Shown here in pieces: positions 53,083 through 61,633 of a stretch of 64,000 nucleotides of DNA. This DNA comes from an uncultured Clostridia bacterium (GTDB lineage Bacteria; Bacillota; Clostridia; Saccharofermentanales; Saccharofermentanaceae): positions 43,585 to 107,584 of the forward strand of contig CAMYXF010000008.1 in NCBI GenBank assembly GCA_947303185.1, read 5' to 3'. The notes below the pieces were generated by a model. It searched no databases, was not told where the DNA came from, and was given only the letters and a program-made list of their open reading frames with translations. The position numbers were made by a program, and so were the translations under genes. Within the stretch, counting starts at the first letter, position 1. Each line of letters opens with the position of its first letter.

Positions 53083-54498
53083 TCACATCGAAAAGAATTC
53101 GATCTTCTTTTCAGCCATCTCGTCTACTCTCTCGATATACGTCAAGGCATCCTTAATGGTAGGACATCTCTCGACCCTGTGCTTGTAGAATTCGCCTTCC
53201 TGTTTAAAGCATCTCTTGCTCATGCCGCCCGCGCCGAAAGACAGCACGTCCCTGCAGTCGCTCATCATGGCAACGTTATAGATGCTTCCCGTATCGCCTT
53301 TTGCAAAACCTGTATTCTCAAGTCCGTGACCTGTATCTTTCTGGCGGTACATATAGTACGGTCTGTATCCTGCTTCCTGGAGCAGTTCGTAGCTTTCTGC
53401 CACGCACTTGTCCAGTTCTCCCCTGCTCTTCTCAATATCCATTACTTTCTCACGGCTCATGGCAGCTCTTCTCTTCTTATAAAGAGTGTGGACGGTAATG
53501 TTTGCGGGAGCAAGCTCGATAAGTCTCTTCGTCGAATTAACGTGCTCTTCTGCGTTCTCATAAGGAAGGCCTGCGATAAGATCCATGTTGATCAGATCAA
53601 ATCCCATATCAACGGCCTGCTTATATACTCTTACGGTATCTTCAGCCGTATGTTTTCTTCCGAGTCTTAAAAGCGTCTCTGACTTCATCGTCTGGGGATT
53701 GATGCAGATCCTTGTAATGCCGTGATCTCTCATGGCTTCAAGTTTTCCCGTGGTGATCGTATCAGGTCTTCCCGCTTCGACAGTCACTTCGCAATCAGGC
53801 GTAATCTTAAGATTTGAATAGATTGCATCAAGGAGCGCTGTAAATTCCCTCTCTTCGAAAACCGTAGGTGTACCGCCTCCGACATATAAAGAAGACAGCG
53901 GCCTGTTAATGGAAGGCGCCATCAGCTTTATCTCGCGCTCAAGAGCGGCTTCGTAATTGACGAGCCTGTCCATGTGACAGGAAATATCAGAAGAAATAAA
54001 AGAACAGTATTCGCATCTTGAAGGACAGAAAGGCACGCCTACATAAACGCCCAGACTGTTCTCAGGCACTTTGGATAACAACCTCTGCTCTTCTCTTGAA
54101 GTCTCAAATGCGAGCTTAGCCTTATCCTCTCTGACAAAATATTTGGTCATGAGATCTTCGGCGCTGTCTTCTTCCCATGCAACGAGCGTAGGTCTTATGC
54201 CTGTAAGACAGCCCCACGGCATATCTTTAGATGTGATGTCAGCTAAAGCCATGTAAAGAGATCTTCTTATCTCACGTCCGGGCTCAAGAAGTTCACCGTC
54301 GAATTCATAATCTCTGCCGTTGCAATGAGTAACCGAACGGCCGTCAGGGAAAAACTCGTTAACAAGAGTTATGTCCGGACCTTCGGGCGCAATGACTTTG
54401 CTCTGCTCCTTAAGTTCTTCCGGAACACCGCAAAACATTCTGACCACGTCAGATACAAGATAAAACTTATCGTGACCTTTAAGTATTACTTCAAGCAT
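53083..54498 (-). CDS. hemZ: Coproporphyrinogen dehydrogenase-like radical SAM protein HemZ
   Basis: A radical SAM enzyme with CPSRCEYCSF near residue 160 binding the 4Fe-4S cluster, then YVGGGTPTVF and the HemN-type ICINPQTMK and DLINMDLIAGLPYE stretches. The N-terminal 120 residues and the overall length fit HemZ rather than HemN or HemW. The ATG at 54498 has AGGTG six bases upstream and overlaps the upstream stop by eight bases; the track start 15 bases earlier is less likely. No other heme genes are in view, so its true substrate is uncertain. Confidence 0.9.
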   Translation of the reverse strand: MLEVILKGHDKFYLVSDVVRMFCGVPEELKEQSKVIAPEGPDITLVNEFFPDGRSVTHCNGRDYEFDGELLEPGREIRRSLYMALADITSKDMPWGCLTGIRPTLVAWEEDSAEDLMTKYFVREDKAKLAFETSREEQRLLSKVPENSLGVYVGVPFCPSRCEYCSFISSDISCHMDRLVNYEAALEREIKLMAPSINRPLSSLYVGGGTPTVFEEREFTALLDAIYSNLKITPDCEVTVEAGRPDTITTGKLEAMRDHGITRICINPQTMKSETLLRLGRKHTAEDTVRVYKQAVDMGFDLINMDLIAGLPYENAEEHVNSTKRLIELAPANITVHTLYKKRRAAMSREKVMDIEKSRGELDKCVAESYELLQEAGYRPYYMYRQKDTGHGLENTGFAKGDTGSIYNVAMMSDCRDVLSFGAGGMSKRCFKQEGEFYKHRVERCPTIKDALTYIERVDEMAEKKIEFFSM

Positions 54499-55675
54499 CT
54501 TCCACACCTGCATAAGTCAGATAGAATCTGACGTAGACACTGTCAGGTACGTGGTAAGATTCTACACCTGACTCTCCGTTTGTCTTAAGGAATGTATCGT
54601 TGACCGCATCACTTGCTTCAGTGATATCGATACCGAGGATCTCTTTGATCTGGTCGACTTCATCATCTATCTGTCTCCAATAAATATATGAAGCTCTCAT
54701 GTCTCTGTATACAGGATTCATTTGCTCAGTCACAGGAAACTCGGGAACAACTTCACCTGTTGCTTCTGCTATGTCATCGGCAACGTAGTACAAATTCCAG
54801 AATATCTCATAGTAACCTGCATATCTGAAATCTGCTCTGGAAGCCGAACAGCAAGCAAGGGTAGCCAGCGTATTGCAGTCAGTCTCGCTTGCGTAACCCT
54901 TGGCATGACAGAGCTCGTGACACAATGTGATCGGATATTCGTTGATGCTCATGTAATCAGTGTTAACGTTCACTTCAGCAAGGAACGGATCATACATACC
55001 GACAATATGTGTATAGCTCCAGTAGTGGCTCATCGAAACGGGTTTGGCGCGCACATAGTTCTTGCTGAGCGGAACATTATATTCTTCACTGAATGCGTCA
55101 AGAAGAGAGCAAGCATATAAAGCGGAATTTTCAAAACTCTCGCTCATGTGGGCAACTCCGTTATAGTCTTCACCTAAGTGGCTTCTTGCTTCAATCATGC
55201 CCATGTAAGCCCATTTAAGAGCAGCACAATAATCTTCGAAAGTCAGTTCTTCTTCCGTAAGCGTCATGGCCTTTGTCACGTGCGTTCTCTTGTAGTTAAT
55301 CCCGTGCATCGCCTGAAAGATGATGGCACCGACAAGGATCAGTATGAAAAGATTCCTGAATGACTTATAAAGGTATGTAAGCGCGCCGTGACTCATGAAC
55401 TTCTTTATGAGGAATACGAACCAAACTATGAGTCCTATAACGAGCAGAGGCGCTAATACAACAACGAAATTTTCCGTCAGTGAATAATGGAAAAACATGT
55501 TGATGTTCTGCATCGGTTTGGAAAGATAAGGAAAAATATTCGTGCAATAGTAGTCAGCTACATTCCGCGGAATAAAAGCGTTGCAGAAAACCGCAGCTAC
55601 ACAAAGTACAGGTAATATAACGATCGCCGTGATCCTGAGCGCCGTTCTTTTCTTTCCCTTGTTCTGTATCTTCAT
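54491..55675 (-). CDS. DUF3810 family membrane metalloprotease-like protein
   Basis: 394 residues with three N-terminal membrane helices. A DUF3810 domain follows: LCHELCHAKGYASETDCNTLA holds an HExxH zinc motif with a second glutamate eight residues on. It is probably an integral-membrane peptidase acting near the outer face; the target is unknown. Its start overlaps the DUF1624 stop by four bases, and hemZ overlaps its end. Confidence 0.85.
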   Translation of the reverse strand: MKIQNKGKKRTALRITAIVILPVLCVAAVFCNAFIPRNVADYYCTNIFPYLSKPMQNINMFFHYSLTENFVVVLAPLLVIGLIVWFVFLIKKFMSHGALTYLYKSFRNLFILILVGAIIFQAMHGINYKRTHVTKAMTLTEEELTFEDYCAALKWAYMGMIEARSHLGEDYNGVAHMSESFENSALYACSLLDAFSEEYNVPLSKNYVRAKPVSMSHYWSYTHIVGMYDPFLAEVNVNTDYMSINEYPITLCHELCHAKGYASETDCNTLATLACCSASRADFRYAGYYEIFWNLYYVADDIAEATGEVVPEFPVTEQMNPVYRDMRASYIYWRQIDDEVDQIKEILGIDITEASDAVNDTFLKTNGESGVESYHVPDSVYVRFYLTYAGVEDA

Positions 55676-56460
55676 CGCGCACTGTTAATCAACATGAAGA
55701 TCAGGAATAAGATTGCATATACAAGCGGCTGGTGAACCAGATAGATTATGAGCGAATGTCTTCCGATGAATTCTACGGGTCTTGCTATAGCCTTCATGAC
55801 CTTGCCCCTTCCGGCAAATAATGTCTTCTTGTCCTTATAGCAGATCCTTCCGACAACGCAACCGATAAGGAATACTCCAAGCCACGGGAAAAGCGGCATG
55901 TAATCTGCCATCCAGGGTGCTCCTGCTATCTCAAATCCAATGGGAAGGAAGATCAGGTTATCTGTCGAATAATCCATATAGCTGATGTTGCATCCGCAGA
56001 TAACGATATAAAGACCGACAAGTCCCATAATCAGATTAACGACGTTTGCTTTTACCTTTAACTTCTTCTCGATGAAAGAGATAAGCGCATAAAGAAATAC
56101 GCCGCAAGTTAGTACAGCAAGTACATTAAAGATAATAAGACACTCAATGCCTGCAAACTTCGTTATAAGGTAAGTAACGAGAGTAAGTACAAGAGACGCT
56201 CCAAGGAGCTTCAAACCTCTCTTAACATTATTGCGCGAAAGCGTGCAGCATATTCCCGATACGCTGACGAAAAGAACAACGATTATCGGATGAACAAAAG
56301 ACCAGAACCAGTCTGCTTCCAGGTATGAAAATATGTCAGCTCCGAATTCATATCTGACGTCCCATGACATATGCATGAAGAGCATCATGATAAGAGCGAT
56401 TCCTCTTAAGAAATCCAGCTCCCAGGCACGATCTTTTGCCATTGTTTTCTTTGCGCTCAC
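55672..56460 (-). CDS. DUF1624 / heparan-alpha-glucosaminide acetyltransferase-like membrane protein
   Basis: 262 residues with about seven helices. WELDFLRGIALIMMLFMHMSWD at the start and FIGRHSLIIYLVHQPLVY at the end are typical of the DUF1624 family, distant relatives of acyltransferases that modify sugars. The GTG start overlaps the pantothenate kinase stop as GTGA, which points to translational coupling. Confidence 0.85.
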   Translation of the reverse strand: MSAKKTMAKDRAWELDFLRGIALIMMLFMHMSWDVRYEFGADIFSYLEADWFWSFVHPIIVVLFVSVSGICCTLSRNNVKRGLKLLGASLVLTLVTYLITKFAGIECLIIFNVLAVLTCGVFLYALISFIEKKLKVKANVVNLIMGLVGLYIVICGCNISYMDYSTDNLIFLPIGFEIAGAPWMADYMPLFPWLGVFLIGCVVGRICYKDKKTLFAGRGKVMKAIARPVEFIGRHSLIIYLVHQPLVYAILFLIFMLINSAR

Positions 56461-57284
56461 TGATCTGCCTGCCCTTCTGCAAGACAGCTTCCGAGTGCCG
56501 TAGCGAAAACGGCATCTTCCGGAATGATCATGTTAACTCCATAAAGATCTTCGAAAGGCAGCAGATACTGCTGGCATTCCTTAAGATCCGTCAGCTGGCC
56601 TGTGAAGACTACATCTTTCAGATTGCACTGTCTTGATGCCATGACAGCCACTGTGCCGACAGCCTGATAAACGAGGTTAAATACGCCTGCCATCTTATCT
56701 TCTCTTGAAAGATCATCGGCAGCTTTACCGAAATTCGAAGCCGTAACATTCATAGGAAGTCCTGTTACGCCATTCTTTGTAATATCACCGATGGTAAGAT
56801 CACATTTCAAGATATCGCCAGATGTTGCCATATCAGAGAGCTTAACGGCATCTGCTGTTCCTGTCAGAGCCATTCCCAGACCGACAAGAGTACCGCCGCC
56901 GACACCTGAACCGATAATGTGTCTTACGCTGTCCTTGGTTGCTTCAAGATAAGCCGTACCTGTACCCATGCTGACTACAACTGCATGATCTAATCCTGAC
57001 AGATAAAGGCCGCCAAGACCTGTAGCCTTAAACTCTTCAACAACTACTGTCTTGATTCCGAAAATAGGAGCCTGGGGATATCCCGAACCTACACCCGTTA
57101 TATTGATCTGCTCGATATCATTAACAGAAATGGAATGATCGTTAATAAGTTTTCCTACTGCACCAAAAGCTGATGTAACAGGATCTGCAGCTCTTACTAT
57201 TTCCCTGGCAATGATCTTGCCGTCCTGCATGCCTACGATCTTAGTCGTACTTCCGCCAATATCCAGACCAACCTTAATTTTCAT
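56457..57284 (-). CDS. coaW: Type II pantothenate kinase
   Basis: 275 residues, ASKHA fold. VGLDIGGSTTKIVGM is the phosphate-1 motif, VVSMGTGTAYLEA the second, and GSGVGGGTLVGLG a family signature. It phosphorylates pantothenate in the first step of coenzyme A synthesis; type II enzymes are usually poorly inhibited by CoA. It heads the run to DUF1624, DUF3810, hemZ and the TPR gene. Confidence 0.93.
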   Translation of the reverse strand: MKIKVGLDIGGSTTKIVGMQDGKIIAREIVRAADPVTSAFGAVGKLINDHSISVNDIEQINITGVGSGYPQAPIFGIKTVVVEEFKATGLGGLYLSGLDHAVVVSMGTGTAYLEATKDSVRHIIGSGVGGGTLVGLGMALTGTADAVKLSDMATSGDILKCDLTIGDITKNGVTGLPMNVTASNFGKAADDLSREDKMAGVFNLVYQAVGTVAVMASRQCNLKDVVFTGQLTDLKECQQYLLPFEDLYGVNMIIPEDAVFATALGSCLAEGQADQ

Positions 57285-57389
57285 ATATTTACTTCCCTAA
57301 TGTTTTTCCGCAATTCTATCAAAAAAACAGATAACTATTCAACCTCTGACCCCTTCAGTGATTTGTTGTACATTATCTGTTTGAAAATT

Positions 57390-57421
57390 AACGGGGTGTT
57401 ACCTGAAGTAACACCCCGTTA
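57390..57421 (-). terminator. Terminator at the end of the pilin cluster
   Basis: AACGGGGTGTTAC pairs with GTAACACCCCGTT across a five-base loop, with TTAATTTT downstream on the minus strand. The U tract is imperfect. Confidence 0.7.
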
Positions 57422-57443
57422 TAAATCTTAATTGTATTTCTGA

Positions 57444-58130
57444 TTAGCCCCAGACGAATGTGATTATATCGGAGTAAGTTTCATCAATTCCGGCAGCTAT
57501 CTGTGCAATATCTTCATCAGTATATCCATATTTATCTTTCATATTGTCAGTACTGAGTTTATGGTCATCTGTAGTGGGTGTCTCAACTGTTCTGCCTGTT
57601 CCTACACCATCAAACTTAGCGCAGTCCTCAAGACGAGGGAGCCAGAAACTGCCGTCATATCTTGTGATTACACCATTATCGTAATTGTCTTTAATAAAGA
57701 TACGGTACAAAACACAAGTTGTGCTAGGTTCATATTTATAGAACATGGTTACGTTCCACTTTGATTTTCCGGAAGGATCATCTTTTCCCAAGAACTGAGG
57801 ATTGAAAACTGATTCATCACCGCTGCCTGTTGTAACAGTAAGAGTGGGAACTGTACTTGATAATCCCTTTGCATCCTTGATATACCAAGAGTATGCATCA
57901 CCGATTGACTGATTCTTTGCCTGTGAATAAGCCAGGAATGAGTTCTCAAATCCTCTTGCATAGAGCATCGCATAATCTGTTGAATCATCAATGTTATATG
58001 TTGATATAAATGAATTTGAGATGGATGCACAGATACCTGCAATAACACCGCCGATCAAAACGATAATTGCAATTGCCAACACCATTTCAACAAGGGAAAA
58101 ACCCTTTTTATTCTTTGCCTGTTTACGCAT
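57444..58130 (-). CDS. Type IV prepilin-like protein (large minor pilin)
   Basis: 228 residues. The class III signal KKGFSLVEMVLAIAIIVLIGG has the G|F cleavage site and Glu+5. The mature part is about 210 residues and likely globular, larger than a major pilin, so it may be a tip or initiation minor pilin. The track start is TTG; the ATG at 58130 has GGAGG nine bases upstream and is preferred. It lies 31 bases after the next prepilin gene. Confidence 0.88.
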   Translation of the reverse strand: MRKQAKNKKGFSLVEMVLAIAIIVLIGGVIAGICASISNSFISTYNIDDSTDYAMLYARGFENSFLAYSQAKNQSIGDAYSWYIKDAKGLSSTVPTLTVTTGSGDESVFNPQFLGKDDPSGKSKWNVTMFYKYEPSTTCVLYRIFIKDNYDNGVITRYDGSFWLPRLEDCAKFDGVGTGRTVETPTTDDHKLSTDNMKDKYGYTDEDIAQIAAGIDETYSDIITFVWG

Positions 58131-58161
58131 ATGTTTGTTCCTCCGCAATTACAATATCAAA

Positions 58162-58764
58162 TCAAGTAGAATGAATTGCTACGTTGCTTACCTTTGTTGC
58201 ACCGGCAAGATTCTTGCTGCCATTGTCGATAACCCAGTAGTACTCGTCTGAAGATGCCTTGTACATTACAACGATCTCACCAACGTGGTTACCATCGCCA
58301 TCTGCACAGTACTCAGGATAATACAGGAATGTTGTACGGTTATCAGAATAAGCATTAGCCTTAGGAGCATACTGATTTGAGTTATAGCTAAGAGTACCAG
58401 GTACTGTATATCCCAAACCTGTATTTTTCTCTACAGCAACGCTCAAGCTCTCGAATGAATTTGTTGTAGAACCGGAGAAAGATAATACATGGTTATTAGC
58501 TCCGTTGATGTAATTCTGTCCATGAGCTTCTCTACCATCATCACCCTTGTTCTTGTAATGGCTCCATGTACCAACCTGATTCATGCAAGCCTTGTAATTA
58601 GTACCAGCTGACTTACTATAAACAGAAGTCTGATAAGAATATCCCATGGTTGCGATAAAACCATTGATCAACATGGTAGATACAACAATAAGAATGAATA
58701 TTGCCAATAATGTCTCAACGAGTGTAAAACCTTTACGGTTATTCTTCTTAATTAATCTCTTCAT
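58162..58764 (-). CDS. Type IV prepilin-like protein
   Basis: 200 residues. RKGFTLVETLLAIFILIVVSTM is a standard class III signal with Glu+5. The mature domain (ends AGATKVSNVAIHS) is Ser/Asn/Tyr-rich and globular. It is probably a minor pilin assembled with its neighbours by the PilC/M/N/O platform. Confidence 0.88.
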   Translation of the reverse strand: MKRLIKKNNRKGFTLVETLLAIFILIVVSTMLINGFIATMGYSYQTSVYSKSAGTNYKACMNQVGTWSHYKNKGDDGREAHGQNYINGANNHVLSFSGSTTNSFESLSVAVEKNTGLGYTVPGTLSYNSNQYAPKANAYSDNRTTFLYYPEYCADGDGNHVGEIVVMYKASSDEYYWVIDNGSKNLAGATKVSNVAIHST

Positions 58765-58775
58765 AAATATTCACC

Positions 58776-59000
58776 TCAAAAACTATACTTTTTAAGAATA
58801 CTCTCGCTGGCATCGATTCTGGCTTCAAGCTTGTCAGAAGCATCAGCAACAGCATCATCAGCATCGTTTGCAGCATTAATAATTCTGTTGATATTGAAGA
58901 TTAATACTGAAGCAAGAATTACGATTATTGCAATTACTATAACCATTTCCAAAAGTGTAAAGGCTCTTTTGGACGCGTAACCCTTATTTATCTTTCGCAT
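58776..59000 (-). CDS. Short type IV prepilin-like protein with Ala at the cleavage site
   Basis: 74 residues: a long basic leader, then RAFTLLEMVIVIAIIVILAS. The residue before the cleavage site is alanine, not the usual glycine; Glu+5 is kept. The mature part is little more than the N-terminal helix plus an Asp/Ala-rich amphipathic stretch. GGAGGG precedes the ATG, and a near-consensus promoter lies upstream. It heads a set of three prepilin genes. Confidence 0.85.
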   Translation of the reverse strand: MRKINKGYASKRAFTLLEMVIVIAIIVILASVLIFNINRIINAANDADDAVADASDKLEARIDASESILKKYSF

Positions 59001-59050
59001 AATACCCTCCTGATCTTAAAAGGTATAATTTCTGATATTCATCTATTGTT

Positions 59051-59078
59051 ATTATACTTTCTTCTTTTCAAATTTCAA
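59051..59078 (-). promoter_or_regulatory. Promoter for the three-gene prepilin set
   Basis: TTGAAA, 16 bases, TATAAT on the minus strand, 51 bases before the ATG at 59000. The flanking 59001-59265 stretch is very A+T-rich and holds nothing else recognisable. Confidence 0.7.
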
Positions 59079-59265
59079 CTGTTTAATTAATATTTTGTTA
59101 AAATTTGCAACATTTTGTTAACATTTGTTTCGCTGAATTATTTCCTGGCTGCTAACAGGCCTAAAATACTGTCTTTATTATATTTTTAATAAATAGATAT
59201 TTCCAGATTTCTATTCCCCGGTTTTAAAACTTTTCTTAAATTGTGACAAAAATGTGGAGCATTAA

Positions 59266-59318
59266 AAATAGCAAAAAAAAAAAGCGGAGAACTAAGTTCT
59301 CCGCTCTTATTTTTTTTA
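59266..59318. terminator. Strong terminator after the main prepilin gene
   Basis: A 21-base near-perfect palindrome (GCGGAGAACTAAGTTCTCCGC) is flanked by a run of A residues on one side and T-rich sequence on the other, so it should work on the minus strand and possibly on both. It lies ten bases past the prepilin stop. Confidence 0.85.
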
Positions 59319-59327
59319 TACTGGTTA

Positions 59328-59546
59328 TTAGCTTACGAAAACGCCAGGAACCTTTGTGTTAACCTGATCAACAACGTCATCGATAGCAGACTGATGCATG
59401 CTGATGGACTTTGTAGCTGCGTTTGCACCATTGAGGTACTTTGTGATACCGATGATGAGAACTGCTGCAAGGATAACGATGATAGCAATAACGAGTACCA
59501 TTTCTACGAGGGTGAAACCCTTCTTTGACTTCTGAATCTTCTTCAT
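59328..59546 (-). CDS. Short type IV prepilin, candidate major pilin
   Basis: 72 residues with KKGFTLVEMVLVIAIIVILAAV, an ideal class III signal with Glu+5. The mature part is only about 62 residues (NAATKSISMHQSAIDDVVDQ), very short for a pilin. AGGAGG precedes the ATG. A strong promoter of its own and a strong terminator isolate it from neighbours, as expected for the abundant subunit; this role is inferred. Confidence 0.88.
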   Translation of the reverse strand: MKKIQKSKKGFTLVEMVLVIAIIVILAAVLIIGITKYLNGANAATKSISMHQSAIDDVVDQVNTKVPGVFVS

Positions 59547-59584
59547 TTTAGATTCCTCCTGTAAGTTTTTGAGTTTGTAGCCTT

Positions 59585-59612
59585 ATTATACACACTCAGA
59601 TTTAAATTGCAA
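59585..59612 (-). promoter_or_regulatory. Strong promoter for the short prepilin gene
   Basis: TTGCAA, 16 bases, TATAAT on the minus strand, about 40 bases before the ATG at 59546. Confidence 0.75.
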
Positions 59613-59660
59613 CACTTTTTTCAAATTTTTTCAAAATTCTGCCACAATTTGTTTTTTTCA

Positions 59661-60659
59661 TCATGTTGCGGCCGGTGTAGGTGTAGGTGTAGCCTCTGCA
59701 GGCTCAGATCCGAAACCGATAAGTTCTCTGATATCATCATTAGCTTCACCAAGCTGTGTCTTGAACAAAGAATTTGCCCAATATGCAGCGAACGGCTTGT
59801 TTGAGCTGGGTTCGAGGTTCATGTTAACAACTCCATACCAGAGGCTCTTCTCATTATCGCAAACATAAGGGAATCCGATAAAGCCGCCCTTAGTATCAAC
59901 ATTAGTATCACCGCACCAATATGTGTAAGGAGCCTTGCTGTCATCAACAGAGATTCTGTTTCTAAGGCTTGTGCCATAGAAGTTGATTGTAGCTGTGAGT
60001 GTCATGTAGCCATTTGTCTCTGATGCTGTTAAGCTTCCTACCTTAATGCAAGAAGAATTCTCAGAATTGATCTTCTTAAGAGCAGCGATGAATTGATCAT
60101 AGCCAATTCTCTTAGCATAGTCGTTCTGACCCATCTGTCCGCTAAGATCATCGATTGTATCTTCAACAGACTGCTGTGAACCAGGTGTGAAGTCAGGTGT
60201 ACGGTTGTACTGAGTAACAGTGTATCCGTCAGTAGAAACATAAGAAACAGAGATCTGCATGCAAACTACATTATCAGGGCATGTTGTTCCATCAGGATAT
60301 GTTACTGAACCCATTCCGATTTCACCGGAAGAAATATCAGTAAGGAAAGGACAACCAGCTGTCTCAAATGTCTTAAGAACATACTGTTCAATGCACTCTG
60401 TTTCAAGTCTGTCAATGAATGATAATTCGATTTCAGAGCAGGAAGACTTGAGGATCTCGATCTCAGATGCCATGCTGGCATTGTTTTCTCTTAACTGATC
60501 AAGATAAGCTTTTCTCTCCTGCAATGACTGTAATTCTGCTCTATATTCATCATACTTGTTGTTAAGTGTTCTGATTCCGAAGAAATAACCAAGAACAACG
60601 ATAATCAACAGTGTGATTACATACATAAAACCTTTTTCTCTAGCTGTAAGATTATTCAT
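59661..60659 (-). CDS. PilO-like pilus assembly protein
   Basis: 332 residues. One N-terminal membrane helix (KGFMYVITLLIIVVLGYFFG) leads into a coiled coil (YRAELQSLQERKAYLDQLREN) and then an outside domain, the plan of PilO. It is longer than usual, with an extra 150-residue region and a TPTPTP tail. Its place after PilM- and PilN-like genes supports the call; primary similarity is weak. Confidence 0.7.
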   Translation of the reverse strand: MNNLTAREKGFMYVITLLIIVVLGYFFGIRTLNNKYDEYRAELQSLQERKAYLDQLRENNASMASEIEILKSSCSEIELSFIDRLETECIEQYVLKTFETAGCPFLTDISSGEIGMGSVTYPDGTTCPDNVVCMQISVSYVSTDGYTVTQYNRTPDFTPGSQQSVEDTIDDLSGQMGQNDYAKRIGYDQFIAALKKINSENSSCIKVGSLTASETNGYMTLTATINFYGTSLRNRISVDDSKAPYTYWCGDTNVDTKGGFIGFPYVCDNEKSLWYGVVNMNLEPSSNKPFAAYWANSLFKTQLGEANDDIRELIGFGSEPAEATPTPTPAAT

Positions 60660-60679
60660 TATAATTACCTCCCCTAAGA

Positions 60680-61618
60680 TCAGCCTTCAGCCGCTTCGGC
60701 AGTAACAGGTACGTAATACAGCTTGATGTCGGTGTTTCCACGACCAACGTCAACGAACTGATCAGCAGTAAGAATTTCATTGAAGCTGCCTTCCTCTACC
60801 TGAACACCGTCTACCATTACTCTGCTAAGAGTATAAGAAACGCCTGCATAGGTGAAATTAGAAATACCGTTTACTGTGTAAGAATCACCTGCTCTTACAT
60901 CAATAGTATCAACGCCACCGAGAACTGTAGCAGACTCAGCACCATCTACGTAACGGCTTACGGAGATGTGAACGTTACCAACTAATAATCCTGTAATAGA
61001 GAAATTATAGTAGTTATTGAGAACTTCGCCGTTATCTTCACCTGCAACAATCTGCTCTACAGTCAACTCTGTATCAGAATCTGCTCTTGAGATAATGATT
61101 GTAGCTCTTGAAGCAAAAACACCCTTATCGTTCAACATGTTAACCATGTCTACAGGGCTATAGTAAGTAAAAGTATTACCATTCATTGATAATGAGGAAT
61201 TTGTAATCTCATAACCACTTATATATGTATCGCTGGGAATGCACTTAGCAATAACATCCGGCAGATCTGTAGGAGCAGCGTCGATCTGGTCAACATTCTT
61301 ACGCATCTGTGAAAGTGCGAAGTAATAATTTGTCATCTCGTTCAACTGTTCTGTGAGAACTGCGTAATCCTGCTCAAGAGTAGCATACTCAGGACTTGCG
61401 AGAAGGTTCTCCAAATCTCTGATCTGTCCCTTAATAATCGTATTTCTGATAAAGAACGCTACGATAAATGCAAGGACAACAAATACTACCAAAACACCAA
61501 CAGCAACACCGTAGCCTAACATTCTTGCGGCCTTTGCTGCATTGGCTGTAAATTCAGCAAAGAAGTTTACATCTTTCTTTGCTAATAATTTTTTGCTGAT
61601 TCCATTAGCCTTAGCCAT
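60680..61618 (-). CDS. PilN-like pilus assembly protein
   Basis: 312 residues. A short cytoplasmic N-terminus precedes a membrane helix near 37-62 and a coiled coil (YAVLTEQLNEMTNYYFALSQM). The segment IPSDTYISGYEITN is PilN-like. A C-terminal extension of about 100 residues looks beta-rich. In the family the cytoplasmic N-terminus binds PilM. It sits between pilM and the PilO-like gene. Confidence 0.75.
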   Translation of the reverse strand: MAKANGISKKLLAKKDVNFFAEFTANAAKAARMLGYGVAVGVLVVFVVLAFIVAFFIRNTIIKGQIRDLENLLASPEYATLEQDYAVLTEQLNEMTNYYFALSQMRKNVDQIDAAPTDLPDVIAKCIPSDTYISGYEITNSSLSMNGNTFTYYSPVDMVNMLNDKGVFASRATIIISRADSDTELTVEQIVAGEDNGEVLNNYYNFSITGLLVGNVHISVSRYVDGAESATVLGGVDTIDVRAGDSYTVNGISNFTYAGVSYTLSRVMVDGVQVEEGSFNEILTADQFVDVGRGNTDIKLYYVPVTAEAAEG

Positions 61619-61633
61619 AAAGTTTACCCCTCC

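Noticed and set aside
59001-59265. Riboswitch (for example c-di-GMP type) upstream of pilin genes
   Set aside because: The region is A+T-rich with a promoter near the gene and a short leader; no conserved riboswitch core is visible.
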